NCBI GenBank assembly: GCA_010015675.1
Contig: ML977040.1
Location: 1 to 64,000, forward strand
DNA: 64,000 nucleotides
Origin: Byssothecium circinans
Taxonomy: Eukaryota; Ascomycota; Dothideomycetes; Pleosporales; Massarinaceae
Reading direction: 5' to 3'
Both the position numbers and the translations under genes were made by a program. Below, piece by piece: positions 12,901 through 25,424 of this stretch. Positions within the stretch are counted from its first letter, which is position 1; each line of letters starts with the position of its first letter. The notes beneath the pieces were generated by a model, which was given only the letters and a program-made list of their open reading frames with translations, was not told where the DNA came from and ran no database searches.

Positions 12901-12987
12901 TCGCTGGAGGAGAAGTAGTGGGTTAGAAGATGGTGATGCTTATTGGGGGCCGCCGACTTACTTGATGCGCTCGACGATGTCTGCCAT
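6924..12987 (-). CDS. SEN1: SEN1-type RNA/DNA helicase
   Basis: Sen1 is a nuclear superfamily 1B helicase that unwinds RNA:DNA hybrids and ends non-coding RNA polymerase II transcription. Four exons keep frame: 12987-12962, 12903-12574, 12521-9000 and 8949-6924. They give 1967 residues, near the usual length for the family. The first exon encodes MADIVERI. The N-terminal two thirds is the helical SEN1_N region. A basic, Lys/Glu-rich segment near 9960-10250 joins it to the helicase core. Helicase motifs are intact: GPPGSGKT (Walker A, spanning the last intron at about residue 1293), VVVDEAAQ (Walker B), GDPKQLPPTV, RMHPEISSFPS, TTDAFQGRESEVI and GLTRAKSSLFVLGN. The tail of about 180 residues is disordered and ends in basic residues (RRRPKSSN, PRKKARH) that could be a nuclear signal. 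Splice sites are canonical, with GCTAAC branch points in the last two introns. Confidence 0.95.
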
Positions 12988-14077
12988 TGTGCCTTCTCAC
13001 GCGCTCCTTTGCGCAAAGCAGAGCGCTACCGCCACGGTTTCTCAGCGGCTTCTGAGTTTCGCCCGCATGCACAGATACGTAGTGGGGACTCAGCTATGTA
13101 TATCACTTGGGTGTTTAATGCACGTCTATCTAATGGCCCTCCAAGCTGCGCTATGAGCCGTCTTCAGCAAAGCGACGAAGCGAGCAAGCGCAGGGCGGGT
13201 GCGCCAGCTTCGGAAGACCTCGAGAAGCAACTGTGCAAGTCAGAATCCTCCTTTGGATGCTGCTAAGAGAGAGCGAGGAGTGCTGTGGTGGGGAGAGTGA
13301 GACTCGCAGCACTGGAGGGTTTAAATACCCAGGTAGTTACTCCCCCAGTCTCCGTCTTTCAAAGAGGTGAGCGGACGCGACGCGGGCCGCCCCACTTATT
13401 CCGCGCTTGCCAAGCCTATTACGCTCTTGCCTGCACCGGCCGCACATGTCAGTCTTCCCGTGGTGAGAGATCATTGATAGCATCACAGTTCAAAGATCAA
13501 ACAGGTCACGGATTAACCAACCTGCATTTGCAAGCCAGCCGAAAGGGCCAGCAATCATTACATATCTACAGCTACCCGTGATCCGTCATGATCTTTGCCT
13601 GACGTCTGGTCCCTCCTCTTCCCCTCCGCAAAGAAAAAAGAGCAAACACTCTGTTTGCAACCGAGTAGAACAATATAGCACAAAAGTAAGATGGAGAAGC
13701 GTGGTTCTCCAGCAAACGCCAATACGCCCGCTTGTGTTCCGTGCTGTGCGCGCAAAAAGGCTCTCAGAAATCGCCACCGTCACCCTCACGGGTATGAGAG
13801 CCACGGCTTCAGCAGAAAATCAGACCATGTTGAAAATAAAGGAAAGGAAGAAACAATGCCAAAAATTACATGCTCCAGCGTGCTCTTGGGGGTGATCTTC
13901 TAAGAAAACGCCGTTCCATGGGATGTGCGAACCGGGGCCCGGTAGATAGAGAAAAGTAAGAGATAATTTGTGCATGGATGGACAGTCAAATGTGCCGTCC
14001 TATTTGGCAACGTAATATGTACAGCCGTAAGAAAAGAACGTCAATGGGTTTTGTGTGTCGATTCGTAAAGTGCATCT
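12988..14077. other. Intergenic: SEN1 promoter and flippase 3' region
   Basis: Both flanking genes run on the minus strand, so this stretch holds the SEN1 promoter (near 13000) and the 3' UTR of the flippase (near 14000). Reading frames here are short and lack recognisable domains. Nothing else seen. Confidence 0.5.
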
Positions 14078-17000
14078 TTATCGCTGGGGACTTCGCGGTG
14101 GACTTCGTGGAGGCTGACCTTTGGCTTGTTCGATTGATGGTACTGGAGGTTCATCCGCATCACGCAGGTGCTCCGGTGCTTCCTCCCGTGTTACAGTTGG
14201 CCTGCGAAAGACGTTGCGTAGCCGGCTCATGGCCTGGCCACTTTGCTGTTGCTGAGGCGCCGCTCCGTAGCTGTTCCGACTGTGAGCGGATTCCATGCGT
14301 GTCAACATGGCTGCTGACGTGAAGTCGTTGCTGCATTCGAAACTTGGTCTCACCCTGTCCATGGACATTCTTGCACGATCGTATGACGGCCGTGGCCTAT
14401 CCATCGATACACGGTGCGCAGGGTTCGGTGCCTGCGGAACGACGTCCCCATATGCAGACTGTCGGAAAGTGTAGTCAGTACTGCCGCTTCCATTTTGGCT
14501 TCTTGGATTGTGAGTGGTTGCGGTGGGCGCAACAGACGGTGGGTATATAGGTCGCACATCCTCGTCACCTGCCTCGGCATTCGCCGCTTTGTACTTGGAA
14601 GCGTCCGACGGTACCTTGGCGAGAGTCTTGTCGGGTGGTGGAGGGATATAGGCATCGGTTTCCTTGAGGTAGTCGAACTTTCCTTGCTTGACCTGCTCCC
14701 GAATGATGTCCACGTCAAGAGGGAAGAACATCTTTTGGGCAGCCTTGGCGAGGAATCTTGGAAGTAGACAGGCTATGACTGCGACCAATAGAACAGCCCA
14801 GAATGTCAAAGACCCGTACACCTCAGCGCCACCCTTATAGAACTGCGCTGCCGAAGTGAATGTCGTGTAGATTCCGGTCCAGAACCAGATGAACAATGTG
14901 CTGATGACGACGACGAGAGAGATTATCCAGTCCCATCGATACGTGTTGAACAAGACGTAAAAATTGGCTGAGCAGACAGCTATGGTAGCGACAAAGATAC
15001 CCATTCGCTTCAGCTCGGAAAGGTCGAGTCCGCTACCAGTGGCGAATGTAGCGGGCGAGAAGATGAGGTAGACGAAGAAGAAAGCAATGGCGGATTGGTA
15101 AATGCCATCAAGCATATACATCCTGACCTTGGTTAATAGTTGACAGACAGGGGGCGGCTGAAGGCAAGACAAACCAAAACTTGAACTGCGTCCACTCCTT
15201 TCGTTCAATGCCTCTAGTGTAGAGCTGAGGAACCGCTAGCGAAACCCTATCGTCGACATCCTGGTCTAGGACACCCATGAGGATAACCGGTAGGGACGTG
15301 AAGGCCAAATTGAACCAGATGATGTAGCTGTAATCGAAGATGTACTGGCTGTCGTAGTTGGTGTAAATCTGGTACCAGAAAAGACCGAATGTCCAAACAA
15401 TGTTCTATGACTATGTTAGAGGTTGCAGAAAAACATGTCGAGGCTATTACTAACCTTGTAGAAGAAGTTGGCAATGGTCTCAGCCAATCTTCGGTAAGAC
15501 CATCGACCATGGACGAGCACAAGGCGTGTAAGGAAGCGGAATTGACCAATAGCGTAGTCAGACGACATGACGGCAGCGCGACCTTCAACACCAGCAATAC
15601 CAACACCAACGTGGGCTTCTTGAATCATGGCGACATCGTTGGCACCATCTCCTACCGCAAGAGTGAGGCAGTCCAATCCCGTCTTGACCATATTTACGAC
15701 TGCGGCCTTTTGAGCTGGACTGACTCTGCAGCAGAGAACGGAGCGGCACCGCTTGCAGAGTAGCAAGAACTTCCTCCTCAGGACATCGTCGAGAACAAGT
15801 TTGAGACTGTCGCCATCGATGACGATAGCGTGAGTCGGAGGTGGCGGTTCGTGGTCATTCTGCGCCTGGGCCAGCTCTTCTTCAGAGCCCGTCATGTTGA
15901 AAATGGCGAGTTTCTCATCGAGAAGAGCTTCGGCTGCGACGATGCTCTCGTCATCCACTTTGAAGATGATTAGATCCATGTCGTTGTCGAGCAGGTTGCA
16001 AGAAAATCCGATGTTGATGGCAGTCTCCACCTTGTCACCTGTGAGCACCCATAATTTGATACCAGCTTTGCCAAGAAGAGAGATGGAGTCGGGTACGCCG
16101 TCTTGTAGTCTGTCTTCAATTGCAGTGCCACCGATGAGCCAGAGTTGGTTTTCGATGCGATCTGAGACTTCCTCCAGTTTCTCTTCACGGCCTGCAACAG
16201 CGTTGGCGGCAATGTCATAATCTCGGTTCCATGCCTGATATTCCTCTTCGGAGATTTCTTTTTGGGCGATACAAAGAGTTCGTAGACCCTCTCTCGCAAA
16301 CATTTCAAGATGTTCACCGGTAGTCGCACGGAGCTCGCGCTGTTCGCCAGGAATCAACCTCGAATAGATCATGCTGTCGGCTCCTTTGCAGAACAGAGTG
16401 ATCTTCCCGTTTGGCATTCGTATAATAGCGCTCATACGCTTACGAGTGGAGTTGAACTCGAGCGTATTCAAGACTGTGTATTTACGTTCTTCACCTAGAG
16501 CGTTGATAAGGAGATGATCGTCTTCTCGGCCAACAAAAGTGATGCCACAGTCACGTGCAGTTGCGACTAGTGCAGCCTCGTCGGGAGATTGCGCCTTGAA
16601 CTCAATCCTAGGTGGGTCGCCAGGCGTTCGTTCCGTTACCACGGTATGGCAAAGAGCTAGAGCAAGCATAAACTGCTCATTGGCCATCTTTTGCTCAGGT
16701 CCAGATTCCCCAGCAAGGTCTTCCACGTAGTCGGGAGCAACAAAGGTCAGGTCATCGTCCCACAGGTACGGATTATCATGAATTTTCCTCAGTCTTTCTA
16801 TCATGCGCACGCGGTCGCGGGCAATCTGTTCGCGTGCTCGAGCACCCTCGGCTTCGGTGTCAATGCCTTGTCTTCGCTGCATGCCGGCTTGGGCCTCGGT
16901 GTAGGCTTCTCCATAGGGAACTCCATTGATAGTGCACTTCTTGAACTCCATGACGTTTTGAGTCAACGTACCGGTCTTGTCGGAAAAGATGTACTCAATC

Positions 17001-18911
17001 TGACCCACGTCATCTGAGATGTTCCAGGATTTGGGTGTGCACGGATAGTCGATTGCAGCGTAGTACATTTGAATGTCGCTGTATATGAAGACAGCCTGTA
17101 GTGTTCTGATGATCTCCAAAGTGATGTACAGAGAGATGGGCACCAAATTCTGGAACAAGATGATACCGGCCCAGAAGGCGATGACACCATCGACGGCAGG
17201 GACATTGTTTCCGTAGGACCCAAACTCGAAGAGTGAGTGCGAAGTGTCGGGTTTGCTCCAGAAAACTCCAAGGACAATGCCGGAGACCAGGCACATGAAA
17301 AATAGGATGATGAAGTTATAGACGACGTTCCAGTTGAGGTCTTTGCTTATCTTCGCGCGCTTACTAGGAGTGACACCAGAGTTGAGCATAATCTTTGACT
17401 CTTCACCGGTGAAGACGACAACACCGAGAACCCATTCTGTATTACGGAGCTGACACCCACGGAGGAGCAGGTTGTTGATCGAAATGGGCTCGGCCATCTC
17501 ATATGGCGCGGCATTCGGATCCTTTGGATCGCGTTGCATCCAACGGACGACGGCGCTGTACGAATAGAGATTGGAATGCGGTCCCTCGCTTTCGATCCAG
17601 AAGTCAGACTGCTCGCAGTGCCGGGCATGCCTAACATTTCGGCTGCAGTGCAAGGCATTGCGCACCTTGAGGTTGGTTTCTCCATCGAGGTTCTTGGTCT
17701 CTACATAACAAGCGCCATCGTCGGATGACGTGGAAAGAACCACTACATCAGCCGGAATTTCCTCGTCATTGTAAAGACGGACAAAGTCACCGACCTGCAC
17801 GTTCTTCCAGGCGTCCTTTTTGAACCGCGCTTTATCCGGAGTCGTCTTGTACGGGTCGACGATACTACCCCAAAACTTTGCGGGTCTGTTGGGACCAGGG
17901 CCTCGAGTTTTATCTCCTTCCACCGTGTGTGTGTTTCCGGCAACGTGAACGGCATCAGTGGGTAGGGACGGCGATTGGCGTGGTGACGATCCGGGAAGGG
18001 GTGAGGGTACTGGCGTCATCTGGATACCCTCCTCTGCAGATACATACGAGGACCTGCGGGATGCCACCGAAGCTCTTTTTGTGTCAATGGAGGGTCTTGA
18101 TCCATCCCCACGGTTTGCCTGGCCTTCTTTGCCCTTTTTCCTGCCCTTGTTCGTCCATAGACGATACGTCGAAATAATGAACTTGGTGCACGCCTTCTTG
18201 AACTTTCGCCATGCGGAGATGGTGTCTTCAGCGGTGTTGACGTTGTTGAAATCCACAAGTCGGTGGATAGGCGCATTGTTCAATTCGTTGTCTAGTACTG
18301 TTCTCCTCCAATCCTCGATGGCGTCTTTGACCGCGGTCACTGCGAGAATCACAATGAGAGGCACGGCATTGAGGGCAGGATTTGTGCCTCCAAAAATGGA
18401 GAAAACCTAAAGTCGGGTCAGCGAATGGAACGAAATGAGGGGTCATGGGCGCGTAGCGTACACCGAGAATAATGATAAACAAAAAGTACACGTTTGCAAT
18501 GTTGTGAAACTGGAACCACAAATTCTTCGGGATGAAGCTTAAAGGGGTGTATTTCGCCGTTCTTATCTTGTTCCGCGCGTACTGGGCTTTCGGATGGCCT
18601 TCATCGTCGCGCTCGTGAGAAGGGAGCGGTTTGTTGAAGTAGATGGTCCGTCCGGCATCGTGATCCTCGCTATCGCCCTCTGAGCTGGCCTGGTCGCCGT
18701 TTTCCGACGGGCCCGTCTCTTTCCCCATTGACTCTCTTTTCTTCTCGTTGACGGACCCCATCCGCCGGTGCAGGCGCTCCTTCAGCGACTGCCGTTTGTT
18801 CTCCGCCTTGAGGCCTGTCGCGCGGTGGGTCGCCCATCGTATCCTCTTGACTGGATTTGTGACCTCACGCTCCTCCGGCGGCGCCGGCGGCGGAGGGGGT
18901 GGAGCGGACAT
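14078..18911 (-). CDS. DNF1: P4-type ATPase, phospholipid flippase (Dnf1/2 type)
   Basis: This enzyme uses ATP to move aminophospholipids from the outer to the inner leaflet of plasma and endosomal membranes. Four exons (18911-18462, 18406-15455, 15404-15181, 15122-14078) join in frame to 1556 residues. The N-terminus is Pro-rich then basic. Seen motifs are the P4-specific PISL in a membrane segment (NLVPISLYITLEII), the phosphorylation site SDKTGTLTQNVMEF, KGADSMIYSRL in the nucleotide-binding domain, TGDKVETAINIGFS and GDGANDVAMIQEAHVG. The last exons carry the C-terminal membrane helices (KMYMLDGIYQSAIAFFF) and a cytosolic Ser/Arg/Pro-rich tail that could be a regulatory phosphorylation target. 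Length and the long tails fit the Dnf1/Dnf2 branch better than Drs2 or Neo1, but the paralogue is inferred. A Cdc50-family partner would be expected elsewhere in the genome. All key catalytic residues are present. Confidence 0.93.
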
Positions 18912-20358
18912 GGCGGATGCGCGGGGGGGTGGACTTGCTGCTGTCCGGCCTCAGCCGGGAAGGCCTCTACGACGCGCGATGGGCCAATGTGCCGCGCTGC
19001 AGGTTTCGACGGGGCGAGAATGACGATGCTGTGAAATTCCGGGTCGAGAGTCGCCGTGGTTTCGAAGGAGTTGAGGCTGCACGGGGGGGGGAATGCGAGA
19101 GTCGGCTAATGCGGCGAATACGAGGGTGAAGGGCGAGGGCAACGTTTCCTAGAGCATGGACAGAAGCGAGCGAGCGACGGGAAAGGGGAGAGGCGAGACG
19201 GGAGAAACAGTGCAAGTCGTCGCGACGCCGTCAGTCCATGGACGTGGTAGGAGAGGGGATGGCGGGAGAGTCGGCTTGGGCTGGACGCTGAAGCCTGAAG
19301 GAGTGAATAGTATGTATGATGCTGACCGAGCGTGCAGAGCTTAGTTCGGCCGGCCCGGGTCCGATGGGTGGACAGGACGCGCAGAACAGTGCAGCGGAAA
19401 TTAGCGTCAGCTGTCGCCGCTTCGTCCGGGCTGCATGTGGGAAATAGGAAATGGGAAATGGGAAATGGGAAATGGGAATTGGTTGGGAATTGGGAATTGG
19501 GAACTGGAGGCGGCCAAGGATGCTGTGAGGATTGAAGATTGAACTGAATTCTTGTTGTTGCAGAGGTGGCAGATGGCATGTCGCTGCTTGCGGATGCACT
19601 TCATTTACACACGGGGCTTGGGGGGTGCGTCGGGGTAATCCTCATGCTCACGCCTTGACTTGCGAGACTGTCAGACAAGTGAGGCGAAGCACTTCATCAA
19701 TCGCCGCGACGGGTCAGCGATGGGTCAGCGATGAGCCTCTTGGGGGCGTTGACTGCTGTGCCGTATTACTATGTGTTGCTCGCCGCAGTCGCTCTTCCGC
19801 ATCTTGTTCCCTGCGCAAACTGCAGACGCCGGTATGGCACATGCATCGTCCTCCCCCTTGGATTTTGACGTATGTATTTCAAATCCATCGTCTCCCCCGC
19901 TAGCAACTAGCACGCAGTGCTGGAGACCGAGAGTGTGCGGCACCACTGCACTGTCTCAGGGACACGCTAAAGAGCCCTACCAACTACTCTGGCTTATGGT
20001 GTACCAGCGGCGATGGTGTAGAAGTCCGGGATTCTCGCAAGTCCACCGTGAATCGATCATCGCGAGTGGATAGACCCCGAGCGGCGCAGGGATGGATGCA
20101 GCGTGAGACTGTCATGCAAAAGTTGAAACGTCGAAACAATATTGAAAACCACGCAGCACTGAGCAGCCCCGTCTTTACCCGTGGCTAACTCGGGCTTACC
20201 GTAACAAGTGCAGTGATGAAAACGAGCGGACCGAGCAACACGTGTACTATGTAGACATCTGGACGCGTGAAGCATTCTGCACGTGACCTCGCGCCTTCGT
20301 TCAGTGCCTAAGCGACGTCAACCATCACTAGTCACCGCAAAAAGCGCATTAGACAACG
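18912..20358. other. Divergent promoter region with heptamer repeat
   Basis: The region lies between the flippase start (-) and the Nse6-like gene start (+), so it holds both promoters. The first 500 bp is GC-rich with G-runs. A GGGAAAT/GGGAATT tandem repeat (listed separately) lies near the middle. No coding region is supported. Confidence 0.5.
19439..19507. repeat. GGGAAAT / GGGAATT heptamer tandem repeat
   Basis: About five units of GGGAAAT are followed by three or four of GGGAATT/GGGAACT. The unit is not the fungal telomere repeat (TTAGGG). Strong G-strand bias gives regularly spaced G triplets, compatible with a G-quadruplex on the + strand. Confidence 0.8.
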
Positions 20359-22627
20359 ATGCCCTCCCAGAAGCGAAGCATTCGTGACTTTTTCGCGCCG
20401 ATACACAGGAGCTCACCGCTGCAAGACCGCTCATCATCTACACAGTCAGGTATATGCGCCCGGTTCGCTCCACCTCGCTCGAACTAACACTCGGCGCGAA
20501 ACATAGCTCCAAACGGCAGAGCAGAGTCATCTTCTCGAGACAGGCCTTCCGTTGAGGCAACACCACGCAGCAATAGTCTGGCGCGACAGCGACAGCGACC
20601 GCATCCTTCGCCGACTTCCTCCCCGCCCGCCTACCCCGCGATAGTGCGCAGTGCAAAGACGCCCCAAGCCACACCCATCGATGAACGTCCTCCTACGACC
20701 TCACAATCTTCTGGAAATTCGACCGTCACAAGCAAGCGCATCGTCTCGAATGGCGAGCCTATGGTGTTGGACTCGGATTCCGAATCCGATGAGTCGCTAA
20801 AGGACCTCGACTGGCCATCCAAGAAGAAGCCTATCTTGCTGCCCAAGTCAACCATGATGTCGCGACCTCAGGTGCCAGCACAGGATGACGAGTTGCGCAA
20901 GCCACCCCCGAGGCAAAAGCAGGATAAGGCATTCAAGAACTTCCTCCAAATCACACAAAGGAGTGCCGAGGCAGAGCGACAGATCGCAGAGGTGAAGGCT
21001 GACTTGGAGAAGCCATTGGTCGAGGAAACAACATCTGCCGGCCAAGAGATTACTGAAGACGACTTGTCTAATGCTATGCGAAATGGAGACGATCCCGAGA
21101 AGGCGAAAAGGCTGCATCTTGCCATCCAGCGGACCAATGCCTTGCAGATGGATAACGTCTTCCACCTCTTCCGCGACGATTGGGTGACGTTGTCTTTGAA
21201 AGACTCCCCATTCCCCATGGACGGTTTGCCCAACCATGCATGGACGTCAATATTTCAAGGCCCATCCACACGAAATCAAGCCTTCATATCGGGCTTTGCT
21301 CAACAGGCTTTTCGATTTCAACAACTCCCCGAGGAGCTAGCATTGTGGATGATTGAACAAGGTAGTGATTCTCGCCCCGTGGACCCTTTGTATAATCACT
21401 CATTCGGAACAGTTTGCACCAGTCAAAGCGAAGCGCTCAACGATCGGTATCTTGAGATTCTCGGAGTGAGTCGCACGGCTTTTCCAGATGCTCATAGTAG
21501 CTAACTCGCGATAGGAGCATCATTCCCATCTCCAGTCACTACTTGACAAGACACGGCTATTTTCTATTTTCGTTAGCATTGGTACAGAAACGCAGCATCT
21601 TAACCCCCAAACTCGTATCACACCTTTCTTCGAGCCTGAATTCAATGACAAGCGACCTCTTCCCCTGTCGCTTGTATCGATATGCCGTCTCCTACAAACA
21701 GCTGCTCGATGGTAGGTCTCTTAAACTCACTTAAATAGAGCCCGTTAACTAATTTATATAGGCTACAAAGTGAAGCGAGGAGTCACGCTCTCTTCACTTT
21801 GTTCCACGTGTGCATGGACGACAGCGTTGGGTCTGATATCGACGTCCTTCATCATGTCCAAGATGCCGTAGAAGCCCTAATGTGCAACGTTTCCGACAAT
21901 AAGGAACTAGCATCGATGGTAAGTAATGCTTCAGGATCAAAAGTTTCCTCTGACATGTGCACAGCTGAGCGACAATGTCCAACTGCTACTCACGCGGATC
22001 GATGATCCCATCCTACAACGGCAACTTGTTGCTTCACTTCCAGCCAAGTCACCACTGACAGCCTACTTCCAACGCTATCTAGCATTCGCTTTTCTTCTAT
22101 ACCCTGTACCTATTGACACTCCCCTCGACGGTGCGGAGCTACCGCAACTCATCTGCAAACACCTCGACAGATCGCCAGACTTTCGTATCACCAGGGAGAT
22201 GAGCTACGTCGCACTTGCGGCAAACTTTGAGCTGCTCGATATTGCTATCGGTCCTGGACTGCTGACAGTCCCTTACAAGCCTCTACTAAGCCCTCCGCCT
22301 TCACAGCACGATGACTTCACACCTCCAGGACGTTTAACATCGGAAGAAAAGGCTTTCAACAAAACAGTCGACGATCTCACACACCGGCTCGAGATCATTA
22401 GCGACTCGATCAAAGACTCTGGCGTAGCTGACTTGACAAGAATGCAGGCAAAGGACTGCTGTGAGAGGTTGTATCGACGGCTGCAGAACTCGGTCAGGAT
22501 CGGCGGACGGCGCAAGGTGAATGTGTTTGGAGAGAATCCACGGCTCAACTTTGACACATCGGCCTTCAAGCGTTTATTCCAGGGCAAGAAGACGACGACG
22601 GTGGACGGAGCTCAGGGTGATGATTAG
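20359..22627 (+). CDS. Probable Nse6-like (CANIN-type) Smc5/6 complex factor
   Basis: Five exons (20359-20449, 20507-21465, 21515-21711, 21762-21918, 21965-22627) join in frame to 688 residues, with introns of 46-57 nt. The N-terminus MPSQKRSIRDFFAP carries a PIP-box-like motif (KRSIRDFF) that could bind PCNA. It is followed by about 150 disordered residues with an acidic patch (SDSESDESLKDLDW), a possible SUMO-interacting or phosphorylated segment. The C-terminal half is helical. Its end (GVADLTRMQAKDCCERLYRR, then KVNVFGEN) resembles from memory the CANIN domain of Nse6/SLF2 proteins, which load the Smc5/6 DNA-repair complex. That assignment is family recollection without a search. Other nuclear repair scaffolds with SIRDFF-like starts are the alternative. 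Confidence 0.8.
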
Positions 22628-25424
22628 AATGGTGTTGCGAGGAGCTTGAATTATGAGCCTTCCTCGTCCGTAGTACTCACCACCACCAATTCCAACAGTT
22701 ATCATACCACGCATCACCTCAAGCCCAATTCCTTCAATCTGAATCAACTCAACCGCACTGTAGAACCCCAAACCGAAACGATAGGAGCTAAAGTACATAC
22801 CCCGCCCACTTTTTTTCGCGTCGCGTCGCATGACTCGCATCGCGTGTCGCACCAAGTGGGCAGCTCCCAAGCCTTGTCAAAATCGGCTGCCCACCCCAGA
22901 CGTTGCCAACACTCTCGCCCCATGCATGCCCACAGATACCCTGGATATTATGGATCGTCAGGGACACTTTCGCTTTTTGAGACGCGGGATTGCAGGTGCC
23001 ATCCAAGCGATATGTGCTGTCTTGCAGGATCGTGATGGCACATGCATGATTATCGGCACTGACATGCTTTGAGAGGGCGTTGCCATTGTGTCAATAGTAT
23101 TTCCAGGGCTGGGTATATGTAGTTTGTTGCGCATATGTCTACGCCCAAGATCTTAAGGTCGATGGATGCTCTCGATATACTCCGTAACCTTCCATATAGT
23201 CGCCAATATAGCGTGTGCTCCGGGGCTGTTGTCATCCTAATAGCGTAATATCACGTGATAGACCCTATCTGTCCATTTCGGGGTCCGGGTTCTCGGCTCC
23301 CTACTCACTCCGCCGCTCACTCCGCCGCTAACACTCCCCTCTAGATCCTCAACACATCAGCACATCAGGGCATGTCATTCCCTTTGTCCAGTTTTCAAGC
23401 ACTCCGCTACGGTCAGCAGCTTTCCCTGCGTTCCATGAGGCATTAAGAAAACCCATATTTTCTCTTGGAATTCTGGCAGTGCTGGCAGTGCCTCCGCCCC
23501 TCTAGCGGTTGCGCGTATTACTTCCCAGTACTTTTGTTTCGTACTTGCGTTTTTCGTCCGCTGCGGGCCGCTCGGACGCTTACTGTTGGGGAGATCACGT
23601 GGGCTTTATATCGGGCGATCTAACTGTACTTGCTCGAGCCTCGGTGAACGAACGGGGAGGGGACACCGTATGTAGCACGACGGATGGGCTGGAGTCCGTA
23701 TCCGACCGAGTATAGTACTGCGGTGGTCCTTTGTAGTTGCGTGCTTGGATGGGTGGTAATACTACCGAGGTAGCAGGTTACGTATGTATATGAGTTACAT
23801 TTTGAGGCAAATGAAGGAGTGAAGAGGTGGGAGCTCTATGCTCGATGGAAGGTGAGGGATGTGGAGGGAACAAGTCGTAATTACGGTTTTGGGATGAGTG
23901 ATCTCTTTGATGTAAACAGGTAACGTTCGACTCGACGGCTTTCACACTCTTTACATATTTGTTTCGACTCAGTATGCTCGCGCGATGGTTCCACCACGCC
24001 TGATTGGTTTATCTTTGGATCCTCCACAACAAGCACAGGACTTTGACCTACTTACTTTCTCGATTTCAATGATATCTTTTCGACGACCTGGGCTTTTCAG
24101 TATAAGTCTACTACTTTGGTAGCAGTTTCTAATAGTCTTCTAGTTTGGGCATTATGAGTTCAAAAACGCTTCTTTGGTAATCTTTGACATATAACCTCAC
24201 TGATTCAACGTGTCCGCATATCTCAGTTCTCTGAACACCGTACTCGCATTCATCGTTACTGCAAATAGACGCTTTTATCGCGCGTGGAAGGAAGTCCAGG
24301 GATACCGAAGAAACTATTCATAACGATAGAGACGGATATTACGGCGTGTATGATGAGGAGCCAGAGCCACTGCCTGCCTGCGCGGCTGTAACACGCATTC
24401 ACAAAGGTGTGAAGTCCAGCTCAGACACATCCACTAAGATTGCTAGACAAAGATTCGATTTAAAGAAGGAGGATGGCGATGCGTTCGGTGAGTTCTTGCG
24501 GGGTTTTCCACCCACCCAGGGGAGCGATATAGCCCGGGAATAGCGCAGGCCTCCAAGGCACCGATGAGGGGTAGAGGATGTACTGTCCATTACATCTTCG
24601 GTAGTTCAAGATCGGCTGGTTGAAGAGAGAGGATGGAATGATGTAGTCATGGATCAGTAGCCTTGTAATGATTTGTGTACTTTATGCATCGTGGAGCATG
24701 CGCAGGAACTTTTGATACTTGAGTCTACGAGGATTCGGAGGCTTGACTTACTTCAGTAACACTCTTCACTCAAATACGTAAAACAAGGTCTCTCACGGTA
24801 AACTACGGAAAGAAAATTAGTCGTCTTACCTATTCGAAGATTAACGATTTGCACAGGCACACTTATCTATATGATGATATCCAGGCTAAATCTCATGTCG
24901 GACTACTTCCCGTCGTTGACATGAGCTTGCGGGTCCCCTTCCATGTTTTGCATGCTTTTATATAGCGTCAGGTGATGGGACCGGAAGGCCGGGATTGAGG
25001 GTGCGGGAAGAAGGCATACGGGCGAAGGAATGAGTGGCAGTGTATCCGCCGGATTTGGGGAATCGGAGAAAGAGAGAAGACGTGCTATGGTTAGTAGTAT
25101 CTGGCGAAGTATCTGGTTGCTGCGCTTGCCATATAGGACGATCTGAAAAGAGTTTTCGCTCGATTATAAAGGGATGCATGTATGTTACAAGCTCGTAGTA
25201 TGGTGCTAGGGTTGAAATTTAGAGACAGTTCATGGGATGATGAGTCTAAAAGCTATAAAAAGCGTGTCTAGACTTTACCAATGACTGCAGCATCAATCCC
25301 ATCCATACCAAACCATAACAATCCAAGTAATACGCCCATACCACTCGCCCGAAACCTAAACAACTCATTTACTCCCATCTTTTTCCGTCACAGGCGCAAC
25401 CACAACGCGAAACCCAATCCCACC
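22628..25424. other. Gene-poor region, possible degraded coding remnants
   Basis: This is the longest stretch in the window without a supportable gene. Near 23290-23340 there is a short imperfect repeat (CACTCCGCCGCT). From about 23900 the base composition is more AT-rich than around it. Around 24240-24540 two + strand frames read like fragments of one protein: FYRAWKEVQGYRRNYS then stop, followed in the next frame by a Tyr/Asp/Glu-rich section. This may be an old frameshifted gene, but no family was recognised. Confidence 0.4.

Noticed and set aside
19439..19507. Interstitial telomere repeat
   Set aside because: The unit is GGGAAAT/GGGAATT, not TTAGGG, and no telomere-like array is present.
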